Positions 15,992 through 23,380 of a DNA stretch of 26,148 nt are shown piece after piece; position 1 is the first letter of the stretch; every line of letters starts with the position of its first letter. A program made the position numbers and the translations under genes. This DNA is from Knufia peltigerae (lineage: Eukaryota > Ascomycota > Eurotiomycetes > Chaetothyriales > Trichomeriaceae), in the NCBI GenBank assembly GCA_030247855.1, contig JAPDRN010000237.1, forward strand, positions 1-26,148, given 5' to 3'. The notes below the pieces were generated by a model. The model did not search any database. It had not been told where the DNA came from and saw only the letters and a list, made by a program, of their open reading frames with translations.

Positions 15992-16690
15992 TTACTTGCC
16001 GCCGAAGTTGCCGCAGCCGTGGTACTGGCGCGGGCCCACGGTCAGCATGGCCTTGGCCTCGAACGCCTCACCACTCATGTCGTCCTGGCAGGTGGTGCGC
16101 TGGAAGCTCAGCTTGATGTCGGTGCCATCTGCCGCCTTGCCGACCCAGCCATCCGCGCCCTCGGTCGGCTTGGCGACGGTGAAGCGGCGCTCGCCATAGT
16201 CGACGTCCACCTGCAGGCCCGGTGCATCACCATCGACGACGGCCAGCCAACCCGGCTCGTTGCCAGTGGCACGGAACGCTGCGTTGCCGGCACTGCCATC
16301 GCCCTCGGTCGCTTCCACCGCACCACACTCACGGTCCGCCTCGCCCTTCAGGCTGAGCAGCGCTTCGTCACTACCACGGGTCCATAAGCTGTTGCCCTTG
16401 CCGTCGGCATACTTCGCACCGGAGGCCGCACGCTCGGAGGACATCGCGAAACTGCGCTCGCCGATCACAACCGTCGCTGCGTCCTCACCGTTGAAGGTCG
16501 CGCGCACATCGAGGTCGCCGCAGCGATAGAGGGTTGCGTTGCCGCCGCCATCAACAGCGGCAGCCACAGGTGCCGGTGTCGGCGTTGCGACCGCATCGCC
16601 TGGGCCACTGGCGGCCGGCGTCTGCGCCGGCTGACAGGCGCTCAGCGCAAGGCCGAGGGAGGCAGCCAACAGACTGAAAACTACACGCAT
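15992..16690 (-). CDS. Lipoprotein with MliC lysozyme-inhibitor domain and COG3650-like domain
   Basis: A 232-residue lipoprotein: the signal ends at LALSAC with Cys19, followed by an Ala/Pro/Thr linker. Residues about 51-124 match the MliC/PliC fold that inhibits c-type lysozyme, with TLYRCGDL (Cys57), the inhibitory-loop motif Ser90-Gly91-Ala-Lys-Tyr94 in RAASGAKYAD, LWTRG, and Cys122 as disulfide partner. Residues about 137-232 resemble COG3650 proteins (FRATGNEPGWLAVV, CQDDMSGEAFEAKAMLTVGPRQYHGCG). The likely role is protection of the cell wall against host or predator lysozyme at the envelope, inferred from the family. ATG 16690-16688 is chosen because AAGGAG lies 8 nt upstream; the frame stays open to 16765 but lacks a better start. 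The stop abuts the inverted repeat. Confidence 0.87.
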   Translation of the reverse strand: MRVVFSLLAASLGLALSACQPAQTPAASGPGDAVATPTPAPVAAAVDGGGNATLYRCGDLDVRATFNGEDAATVVIGERSFAMSSERAASGAKYADGKGNSLWTRGSDEALLSLKGEADRECGAVEATEGDGSAGNAAFRATGNEPGWLAVVDGDAPGLQVDVDYGERRFTVAKPTEGADGWVGKAADGTDIKLSFQRTTCQDDMSGEAFEAKAMLTVGPRQYHGCGNFGGK

Positions 16691-16773
16691 GGCTCGACTC
16701 CTTGTCGAAACTACAGAGACCTTGGACCCTACCATCTGCACGCAAACGGGGCCTGAAAGCTGCATGACCGTGT

Positions 16774-17166
16774 TCAGCCTGTCAGCACTGCCATCGACAG
16801 CAGCTGCGCGCCGCTGGCAGCGGAAGCGCTGGTCCAGACCCGCAACAGGCGAATGCGCTGCACATGTTCACGCTCCAGCCAATGCACATGCAGCTGAACA
16901 TCGCCGGACAACAGCGCCAGGCGGCCACACAGCAGCGTTTCCACCGCATGCACCTGCAGCGCAAGAATCTGCAGGCGGCCTTGCTGCCAGTCCCTCAGCC
17001 AGGGCAGGTCGAGCATCCGGCCGCCCTGCCCGTCCATCATGAACAACACCGGTGACAGCAGCGCAGCGGCTGCGCCATGGTCGCCGTCCAGCAGCGCATC
17101 CCGCAGCTGCTGTTCCAACACGCGCAGCTGCGCCTCGTACAGGCCCTCAGGGCTCCTGCTTTCCAT
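16774..17166 (-). CDS. DUF4440/NTF2-like small protein downstream of the RND pump
   Basis: A 130-residue soluble protein. ATG 17166-17164 lies inside the end of the pump gene (20-nt overlap) behind a strong GGAAGGA Shine-Dalgarno, so it is probably translated from the pump message. The pattern of an N-terminal helix (LYEAQLRVLEQQLRDALLDGD), then AAAALLSPVLFMMDGQGGRMLDLPWLRDWQQGRL and four beta-strand-like segments resembles DUF4440 proteins of the NTF2-like superfamily. No catalytic residues can be pointed to and no signal peptide is present. A role in the efflux system is suggested only by gene order. The gap of 83 nt to the next gene shows no clear terminator. Confidence 0.75.
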   Translation of the reverse strand: MESRSPEGLYEAQLRVLEQQLRDALLDGDHGAAAALLSPVLFMMDGQGGRMLDLPWLRDWQQGRLQILALQVHAVETLLCGRLALLSGDVQLHVHWLEREHVQRIRLLRVWTSASAASGAQLLSMAVLTG

Positions 17167-20100
17167 CCGCGCTTCCTTCCGGCGTCGGCCGGCGTCGGCG
17201 CAGGCGCTGCGCAAGCCAATGCTGCGCGCCCTGCACCACCACATAGAACACCGGCACGAAGAACACGGCCAGCACGGTTGCACTGACCATGCCGCCGAAC
17301 ACGCCGGTACCGATGGCCTGTTGCGTTTCCTTTGAAGCACCCTGCGCCAGCATCAGCGGCACCACGCCCAGCGCGAACGCCAGCGAGGTCATGACGATCG
17401 GCCGCAGCCGCAGGCGTGCCGCTTCGATGGTCGCCTCGACCAGGCCGCGTCCCTGCTGTTGCAGCTGGCGGGCGAACTCGACGATCAGGATCGCGTTCTT
17501 CGCCGAAAGCCCGATCACCGTGATCATGCCGACCTTGAAGAACACATCATTGGGCATCTCGCGCAGCAGCACTGCAGCAACGGCGCCGAGCAGGCCCAAC
17601 GGCACCACCAGCATCACCGCCAGCGGAATCGACCAGCTCTCGTACAGCGCCGCCAGCACCAGGAACACCACCAGCATCGACAGCAGCAGCAACCACGGCG
17701 CCTGTGCACCGGACTCACGCTCCTGCAGCGACTGGCTGGTCCACTGCAAGGCGAAGCCCGCTGGCAGCTGCTGTGCAAGGCGCTCCATCTCGATCATCGC
17801 CTGACCGGTGGAGACCCCGCTGGCGGGTGCGCCGGACAGGTTCAATGCCGGGAACCCCAGGTAACGCTGCAGCTGCAGCGGCGCCTCGGTCCACCGCGCG
17901 GTGACCAGCTCGGACAACGCCACCATGCCGCCCTCGCTGTTGCGGACATACAGCTTCAACACGTCCTCCAGCTGCATCCGGTGCGGCGCATCGGCCTGCA
18001 CGATCACCTGCTGCATGCGCCCGCGATTGGGAAAATCGTTGACGTACTGCGAGCCCATCGCCGCCGACAGCGTTGCACTGATGTCGGTGAACGCCACACC
18101 CATCGCCTCCGCCTTGGCGCGATCGATGTCCAGGCGCACATTGCTGCCCGCCGGCAGGCCATCGGCATGCACTTCGGCCAGCAGCGGACTGGCCTCTGCC
18201 AGTTTCAGCAACTGCTGCAAAGCGGCCCGCAGCTCGGCCTGGCCCTGCCCGGTACGTGCCTGCAGCGCCAACGAGAACCCGGAGGAACGGCCAAGACTGT
18301 CGATGGCCGGCGGCATCACGCTCATCACCTCGCCTTCCGAGACCGTCGCCATCGCCTGCTGCGCTGCCTTCACCTCATCCGCTGCGGTGCTGCCGCCGCG
18401 CTCACCCCAGTCCTTCAACATGGTGTAGGTCAGTGCCGCGCTCGGGCCGGAACCGGAGAAGCTGTAGCCGAGGATGGCCTGGTTGGACGCGATCGCCGGC
18501 CGCGAGGCGACGTGCTGCTCGTAGGCTTCGACCACCGCCAGCGTGCGTTCGGCGGTTGCTTCGGCCGGCAGCTGGACGGAGGTCATGAAATAGCCCTGGT
18601 CCTCTTCCGGCAGGAACGCACCCGGCAGCCAATGCAGGCCGATCAGCAGCGCTACCAGCAGGGCAGCGAACAGGCCCATCACCCGGCCACTGCGCCGGAG
18701 GACCATCGCCACACCCTGCTGGTAACGCCCGGTCATCCGCTCGAAGCCACGGTTGAACGCACCGAACACGCCGCCACGGCCATGATGGCCATGCGTGCCC
18801 TGGCGCAGCAACGTCGCGCACAGCGCCGGGGTCAGGCTCAGTGCCAGCAGTGCCGAGAACAGGATGGACACCGACATCGCCACACTGAACTGGCGGTAGA
18901 TCGCACCGACCGAGCCACTGGCCAGCGCCATCGGGATGAATACCGCCGTCAGCACCAGGGTGATGCCGATCACCGCACCGGTCAGCTCACGCATCGCCTT
19001 GATCGTGGCCTCACGCGGTGGCAGGCCCTCTTCGGCCATGATCCGCTCAACACCCTCGACCACCACGATCGCATCGTCAACGATGATGCCGATCGCCAGC
19101 ACCATGCCGAACATGGTCAATACGTTGATCGAGAAGCCCAGCGCCAGCATCACCGCGAAGGTGCCCAGCAGCGCGATCGGCGCGACCAGGGCTGGGATCA
19201 GCGTATAGCGCCAGTTCTGCAGGAACAGGTACATCACTGCAAACACCAGCAGCATCGCCTCGATCAGGGTCTGCAGCACCTTCTGGATCGAGACCTTGAC
19301 GAAGGGCGCGGTATCGAACGGAATGCTGGATTCAACACCGTGCGGCAGCAGCGGCTGCAGGTCGGCCATGCGTTCGCGCACAGCCGTGGCAGTACGCACC
19401 GCATTCGCACCCGGGCGCAGCTGCACGCCGGCGGCCGTCGCCGGATAGCCGTCTTCGCGCGTGCCCCAGGCATAGCTCTGCGCGCCCAGTTCGACCCGGG
19501 CGACATCGCCAAGCAATACCCGCGAACCATCGGCACCGGCGCGCAGTACGATCGCCGCGAACTGCTCGGGCGTGGACAGCTGGCCTTCGGCGCTCAAGGG
19601 CACGGTGATGCGCTGGCCGGGAACACCGGGCGAATCACCGATGCGGCCCGGCGAGATTTCCAGGTTCTGCTGCTCGATCGCGCTGGCCACATCGCCCATG
19701 GTCAGGCCGTAGCCGGTCAGGCGGGTCGGGTCCAGCCAGATCCGCATCGCCTGTTCGGCACCGAACAACTGCACGCGGCCGACGCCGTCGATGCGCCGCA
19801 GCTCCTCGATGATGTTGCGCGCCATGAAATCGCCCAGTGCCGCTTCGCTGACGCTGCCATCGGGTGAGCGCAGGCCCACCAGCATCAGGAACCCGGAATC
19901 GGCCGCCTCCACGAACAGGCCGTTCTGGCGCACGCTGCGTGGCAGGCGCGGCTCGATCGCCTTGATCCGGTTCTGCACATCCACCTGTGCCAGCTCGGGA
20001 TCGGTGCCGGGCTTGAAGGTGGCGGTAATCGACGCTTCGCCGGAGGTGTCCACCGACGATTCGAAGTACAGCAGATGCTTGACGCTGGACAGCTCGCGCT

Positions 20101-20296
20101 CGATCAGGCCGACCACCGCATCATTCAATGTCTGCGGGCTGGCGCCGGGATAGCTGGCATAGATGCTGACGCTGGGCGGTGCGACCGCCGGGTAGCGCTC
20201 GACCGCCAGCCGTGGAATGGCCAGCACGCCGGCCAGGATGACGAAGATCGCCAGGACCCAGGCAAACACCGGGCGATCGATGAAGAAACGAGCCAT
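17147..20296 (-). CDS. smeZ: RND multidrug efflux pump, inner-membrane permease (SmeZ-like)
   Basis: A 1,049-residue HAE1-type RND transporter that exports drugs with proton influx as part of a tripartite pump. It opens MARFFIDRPVFAWVLAIF (TM1), has the two large periplasmic loops after TM1 and TM7, and TM4 carries the proton-relay Asp407-Asp408 in GIIVDDAIVVVEGVERI. The C-terminal half includes VGMITVIGLSAKNAILIVEFA with its relay lysine, and the end lies in the basic RRRRPTPEG tail. ATG 20296 follows AGGAA. It is 21 nt after the adaptor gene, with no outer-membrane channel gene, so it must borrow a TolC-type partner. Divergence from a two-component system and lack of a third pump gene fit smeYZ rather than smeABC. 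The exact name is an inference from layout. Confidence 0.95.
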   Translation of the reverse strand: MARFFIDRPVFAWVLAIFVILAGVLAIPRLAVERYPAVAPPSVSIYASYPGASPQTLNDAVVGLIERELSSVKHLLYFESSVDTSGEASITATFKPGTDPELAQVDVQNRIKAIEPRLPRSVRQNGLFVEAADSGFLMLVGLRSPDGSVSEAALGDFMARNIIEELRRIDGVGRVQLFGAEQAMRIWLDPTRLTGYGLTMGDVASAIEQQNLEISPGRIGDSPGVPGQRITVPLSAEGQLSTPEQFAAIVLRAGADGSRVLLGDVARVELGAQSYAWGTREDGYPATAAGVQLRPGANAVRTATAVRERMADLQPLLPHGVESSIPFDTAPFVKVSIQKVLQTLIEAMLLVFAVMYLFLQNWRYTLIPALVAPIALLGTFAVMLALGFSINVLTMFGMVLAIGIIVDDAIVVVEGVERIMAEEGLPPREATIKAMRELTGAVIGITLVLTAVFIPMALASGSVGAIYRQFSVAMSVSILFSALLALSLTPALCATLLRQGTHGHHGRGGVFGAFNRGFERMTGRYQQGVAMVLRRSGRVMGLFAALLVALLIGLHWLPGAFLPEEDQGYFMTSVQLPAEATAERTLAVVEAYEQHVASRPAIASNQAILGYSFSGSGPSAALTYTMLKDWGERGGSTAADEVKAAQQAMATVSEGEVMSVMPPAIDSLGRSSGFSLALQARTGQGQAELRAALQQLLKLAEASPLLAEVHADGLPAGSNVRLDIDRAKAEAMGVAFTDISATLSAAMGSQYVNDFPNRGRMQQVIVQADAPHRMQLEDVLKLYVRNSEGGMVALSELVTARWTEAPLQLQRYLGFPALNLSGAPASGVSTGQAMIEMERLAQQLPAGFALQWTSQSLQERESGAQAPWLLLLSMLVVFLVLAALYESWSIPLAVMLVVPLGLLGAVAAVLLREMPNDVFFKVGMITVIGLSAKNAILIVEFARQLQQQGRGLVEATIEAARLRLRPIVMTSLAFALGVVPLMLAQGASKETQQAIGTGVFGGMVSATVLAVFFVPVFYVVVQGAQHWLAQRLRRRRPTPEGSADGKQEP

Positions 20297-20317
20297 GTCG
20301 TAGGTTCCTGGAAGGGC

Positions 20318-21466
20318 TCAGCCCTGGCTTGCGGATGCCGGCGTTGCGCCGGCGCTGGCGACCGGCACCTGCCAGTCGCGCGGATCGACCAGCACGCCCT
20401 CCTGCAGGCGCTCCTGGCCTTCCACCACGACCTTCTCGCCCGCCTTCAGGCCATGCCGCACCAACCATTGCCGGTTGACGCTGCCGTCCACCTCCAGCGT
20501 GCGGATCACGGCTTTGCCATCGGCGGCGATGACCCAGGCATAGGCCTGGCCACCGGCGCTGCGCAGCACCGCCTGCTGTGGCAGCAGCAACGCGCTGGCC
20601 GGCGCACCGCGCGGCACCCGGGCACGCACGTACATGCCCGGCAACAGCTGCCGCTCAGGGTTGTCGACCAGGATGCGCAGGATCACATCGCCGGTGCGTG
20701 CATCGACATTGACACCGGAGAACAACAGCCGGCCGCGCTCGGGCAGCGGCGTACCCGCCGCGCCGATGATCGTCACCGGCAGCTCGCCGTCCACTGCACC
20801 ACGGCGCAGGGACTGCAGCTGCGATGCAGGCTGGCGCACGTCCACATAGACCTGGTCGATCTGCTGCACCACCGCCATCGGCTCGGCGTCGGCGACGCCG
20901 ACCAGCGCGCCTTCGGTCACCAATGCCTGGTCGATGCGCCCATCGATCGGTGCACTGACCGTCGCATAGCGCAGGTCGAGCTGGCGTCGCGCCAGGATCG
21001 CGCGTGCCTCGTTGACCGCAGCGCGGGCCTGCTCGTGCTCGGCGCTGGCATCATCGCGATGCTGCTGGCTGACCGCCTGCGCAGCGGCCAGTGCCTGCAG
21101 CCGCTGTGACTGCACCCGGCTGCGGCCAAGGGCGGCTTCGCTGCGCTGCAGGGCCGCCAGCGCCGAATCGACATCGGCGCGGAACGCCGCCGGGTCGATC
21201 TGGAACAGTGGCTGCCCGGCATGTACTTCCGCGCCCTGCTCGAACATCCGGCGCTGCACGATGCCGCCGACCTGCGCACGGATCTGCGCAGTGCGCACCG
21301 CCGCGACCCGACCGGGCAGTTCATCATCGCGCTGGACCACCTGCGGGCCAACGGTCACCACGCTGACGCGCGGCACGGCTTCGACGGTGGGTTGGGGGCG
21401 GGAACAGGCCGTCATGGCCAAGGCGAAGGCCGCGACCAGCGCGACCGGAGTCCTGAAGGTTCTCAT
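20318..21466 (-). CDS. smeY: RND efflux periplasmic adaptor lipoprotein (SmeY-like)
   Basis: A 382-residue membrane-fusion protein linking the RND pump to an outer-membrane channel. The signal ends in LAMTAC with Cys21, predicting a lipid anchor. The halves of the lipoyl domain are visible (PGRVAAVRTAQIRAQVGGIV and ATVSAPIDGRIDQALVTEGALV), separated by a coiled-coil hairpin rich in Ala, Gln and Arg (about 100-160). The beta-barrel and membrane-proximal domains follow, with LLPGMYVRARV. ATG 21466 (MRTFRTPVAL) places the signal correctly; the frame stays open to 21664 but that upstream part overlaps the divergent regulator. First gene of the pump operon, divergently transcribed from the response regulator across 130 nt. 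Confidence 0.94.
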   Translation of the reverse strand: MRTFRTPVALVAAFALAMTACSRPQPTVEAVPRVSVVTVGPQVVQRDDELPGRVAAVRTAQIRAQVGGIVQRRMFEQGAEVHAGQPLFQIDPAAFRADVDSALAALQRSEAALGRSRVQSQRLQALAAAQAVSQQHRDDASAEHEQARAAVNEARAILARRQLDLRYATVSAPIDGRIDQALVTEGALVGVADAEPMAVVQQIDQVYVDVRQPASQLQSLRRGAVDGELPVTIIGAAGTPLPERGRLLFSGVNVDARTGDVILRILVDNPERQLLPGMYVRARVPRGAPASALLLPQQAVLRSAGGQAYAWVIAADGKAVIRTLEVDGSVNRQWLVRHGLKAGEKVVVEGQERLQEGVLVDPRDWQVPVASAGATPASASQG

Positions 21467-21527
21467 TGCTGTGCACAGTGCCGCAGACGCGGCTGACGAA
21501 TCATGAAGCGCGCAGTGTGCGTGGCGA

Positions 21528-21571
21528 TGATGGGGTTTCGATGGAGGAACTGTGGAGATACGATGGAGGGC
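21528..21571. promoter_or_regulatory. Four tandem 11-bp repeats upstream of the response regulator
   Basis: Units at 21528, 21539, 21550 and 21561 align as TGATGGGGTTT, CGATGGAGGAA, CTGTGGAGATA and CGATGGAGGGC. The TGGAG (once TGGGG) core recurs at exactly 11-bp steps. OmpR/PhoB-family regulators bind direct repeats with 11-bp spacing, and the neighbouring gene encodes one. A possible promoter (TTTCGA, 17 bp, TACGAT at 21559-21564) is embedded in the array, so the sites could autoregulate smeRySy-type genes and also act on the divergent pump operon. Confidence 0.5.
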
Positions 21572-21596
21572 AAGCACCTTCCGGCCTCGCCTTGCC

Positions 21597-22313
21597 ATGC
21601 ATGCCTCCCCTGCCCTCGCGGCGCTGGTCCTGATCGTCGAGGACGAAGCCGAGATCGCCGACATTCTTGCCGCCTACCTTGAACGCGAGGGCCTGCGTAC
21701 CCTGCGTGCGGCCGATGGCCAGATTGCCCTGGACATGCATCGCAGCATGCGCCCGGACCTTGTACTGCTGGACGTGCAGCTGCCGCGGCTGGATGGCTGG
21801 AGCGTTCTGACCCAGCTGCGCCAGCGCGGCGAAACGCCGGTCATCATGCTGACCGCGCTGGACCAGGATCTGGACAAGCTGACCGCACTGCGGATGGGCG
21901 CCGATGACTACGTGGTCAAGCCGTTCAACCCGGCGGAAGTGGCGGCGCGCGTGCGTGCAGTACTGCGGCGTACGCTGCGCAGCTCGCGAGCGGATGCGCC
22001 CAGCGCGCTGCGCGTCGGCCCTTTGCTGATCGACACCGCCACCCACGCGGTGCATGTGGAAGGCGAAGGCTACAGCCACGAGCTGCTGCTGACCCTGACC
22101 GAATTCAAGCTGCTGCATTGCATGGCATTGGCGCCGTCACGGATCTTCAGCCGCAGCGAGCTGATGCACGAATGCCTGCCGGAAAGCGAGGCGCTGGAGC
22201 GCACCGTGGACAGCCATGTCAGCAAGCTGCGGCGCAAACTGGACGAAGTGGGCCTCACCCAGATTCCGGCCAGCGTGCGCGGTGTCGGCTACCGTCTGAT
22301 GGCCGACCGCTGA
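21597..22313 (+). CDS. smeRy: OmpR-family response regulator (SmeRy-like)
   Basis: A 238-residue two-component regulator. The receiver domain (about 10-125) has the acidic pair in VEDEAE, the phospho-acceptor Asp59 in LVLLDVQLPRLDGW, Thr in MLTA and Lys in DDYVVKPFNPAE. The C-terminal winged-helix DNA-binding domain (about 142-238) has LTLTEFKLLHCMALAPSRIFSRSELM, RTVDSHVSKLRRKLDE and RGVGYRLM. ATG 21597 fits the receiver start; the GTG at 21552 would lie inside the repeat array. The stop overlaps the kinase ATG (TGATG). It is divergent from the adaptor/pump genes, so it likely controls them. The name is assigned by analogy with smeSyRy-smeYZ. Confidence 0.93.
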   Translation: MHASPALAALVLIVEDEAEIADILAAYLEREGLRTLRAADGQIALDMHRSMRPDLVLLDVQLPRLDGWSVLTQLRQRGETPVIMLTALDQDLDKLTALRMGADDYVVKPFNPAEVAARVRAVLRRTLRSSRADAPSALRVGPLLIDTATHAVHVEGEGYSHELLLTLTEFKLLHCMALAPSRIFSRSELMHECLPESEALERTVDSHVSKLRRKLDEVGLTQIPASVRGVGYRLMADR

Positions 22314-23380
22314 TGCGCCGCTCCGGGCTCAGCCGGCACATCATCGTGTCGATGTCGCTGATGGTCGTCGGCGTCATCGTGATGGTGATCCTCTCTTCGT
22401 GGCTGCTGTATGCAGTACTGATCGAGTTCTTCCCGGCCAGCGCGGAAGAGCCGGAAGGTTGGCTGCCGACGGGACCTGAGCTGGCGTGGATGGTCGGGGT
22501 GATCCTGACCGGCCTGGCGCTGGCGATCGCCGCCTCGTTCCGCCTGGCCCATCGCATCCTGTCCCCGCTCAATTCACTGGTGGACAGCGTGCGCGCGCTG
22601 GCGGGCGGCGATCTCGGCGCACGCGCCACGGCCGAGGCCAACTCCCCCGGCGAGGTCGCAGCGCTGGTGGACGACTTCAATGCGATGGCGCGCCGCCTGC
22701 AGCACATGGAAAGCGAACGGGTGATGTGGCACGCAGCCATCGCCCATGAACTGCGCACGCCGGTGACGATCCTGCGCGGCCGCCTGCAGGGCCTGGCCGA
22801 AGGCGTTTTCCAACCTGATGAGTCGCAGTTCCGCAGCCTGCTGGCGCAGGTCGAGGGCCTGTCACGGCTGATCGAGGACCTGCGGGTGCTGAGCCTGGCC
22901 GACAACGCCCGCCTCGACGTGCGCCGCGCCCGCACCGACGTGGTGGCCGAAGTGCATTCGGTGATGACCTTGGTGGATCCCGCCTTCCGCAGCGCCGGCT
23001 TCGTGCTGGAGCTGGAAACCAGCCGCGAAGAGCACCCCGCCCATTGTGACCCGACGCGGTTGCGGCAGGCGCTGCTGGCCTTGCTGGAAAACGCGCGCCG
23101 CTATGCCAACCCGGGCAAGGTACGCATCGCCGTCCATGACACCGTGGCCCACGTACAGGTGGCGATCGAAGACGAAGGCCCGGGTATCGACCCGACCCTG
23201 CATGCGGACATCTTCAATCCGTTCATGCGCGGCGACGGCTCACGATCGCGCCTGGGCGGTGGCAGCGGCCTCGGCCTCGCTGTGGTCAAGGCGATCGCCG
23301 ATGCGCACGGCGGCCAGGTCTACTGCACGCCGGGCATCGGCGGCGGTAGTCGTTTTGTCATCGAGCTGCCGCGCCAGTAG
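22313..23380 (+). CDS. smeSy: Sensor histidine kinase (SmeSy-like)
   Basis: A 355-residue membrane kinase partnering the preceding regulator. TM1 is about residues 10-38 and TM2 58-76, leaving only a ~20-residue periplasmic loop (FPASAEEPEGWLPTGPE), so it has no large ligand-binding domain and may sense membrane or envelope state. HAMP spans about 77-130. The H-box AIAHELRTP has His145, the N-box LLENARRYAN has Asn260, and the G-boxes are DEGPGID and GGSGLGLAVVKA. ATG 22313 overlaps the regulator stop by one base. The 3' end overlaps the convergent DUF4105 gene by 23 nt, so both coding sequences share DNA on opposite strands. Confidence 0.93.
   Translation: MRRSGLSRHIIVSMSLMVVGVIVMVILSSWLLYAVLIEFFPASAEEPEGWLPTGPELAWMVGVILTGLALAIAASFRLAHRILSPLNSLVDSVRALAGGDLGARATAEANSPGEVAALVDDFNAMARRLQHMESERVMWHAAIAHELRTPVTILRGRLQGLAEGVFQPDESQFRSLLAQVEGLSRLIEDLRVLSLADNARLDVRRARTDVVAEVHSVMTLVDPAFRSAGFVLELETSREEHPAHCDPTRLRQALLALLENARRYANPGKVRIAVHDTVAHVQVAIEDEGPGIDPTLHADIFNPFMRGDGSRSRLGGGSGLGLAVVKAIADAHGGQVYCTPGIGGGSRFVIELPRQ

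Noticed and set aside
17459..19867. 802-codon plus-strand open frame opposite the RND pump
   Set aside because: It is antisense to a gene with full family motifs; the composition (His, Arg, Gln) is that of a reverse-frame shadow.
21467..21664. Longer adaptor protein starting at 21664
   Set aside because: It would bury the signal peptide 66 residues inside the protein and overlap the divergent regulator gene; ATG 21466 yields a correct lipoprotein signal.
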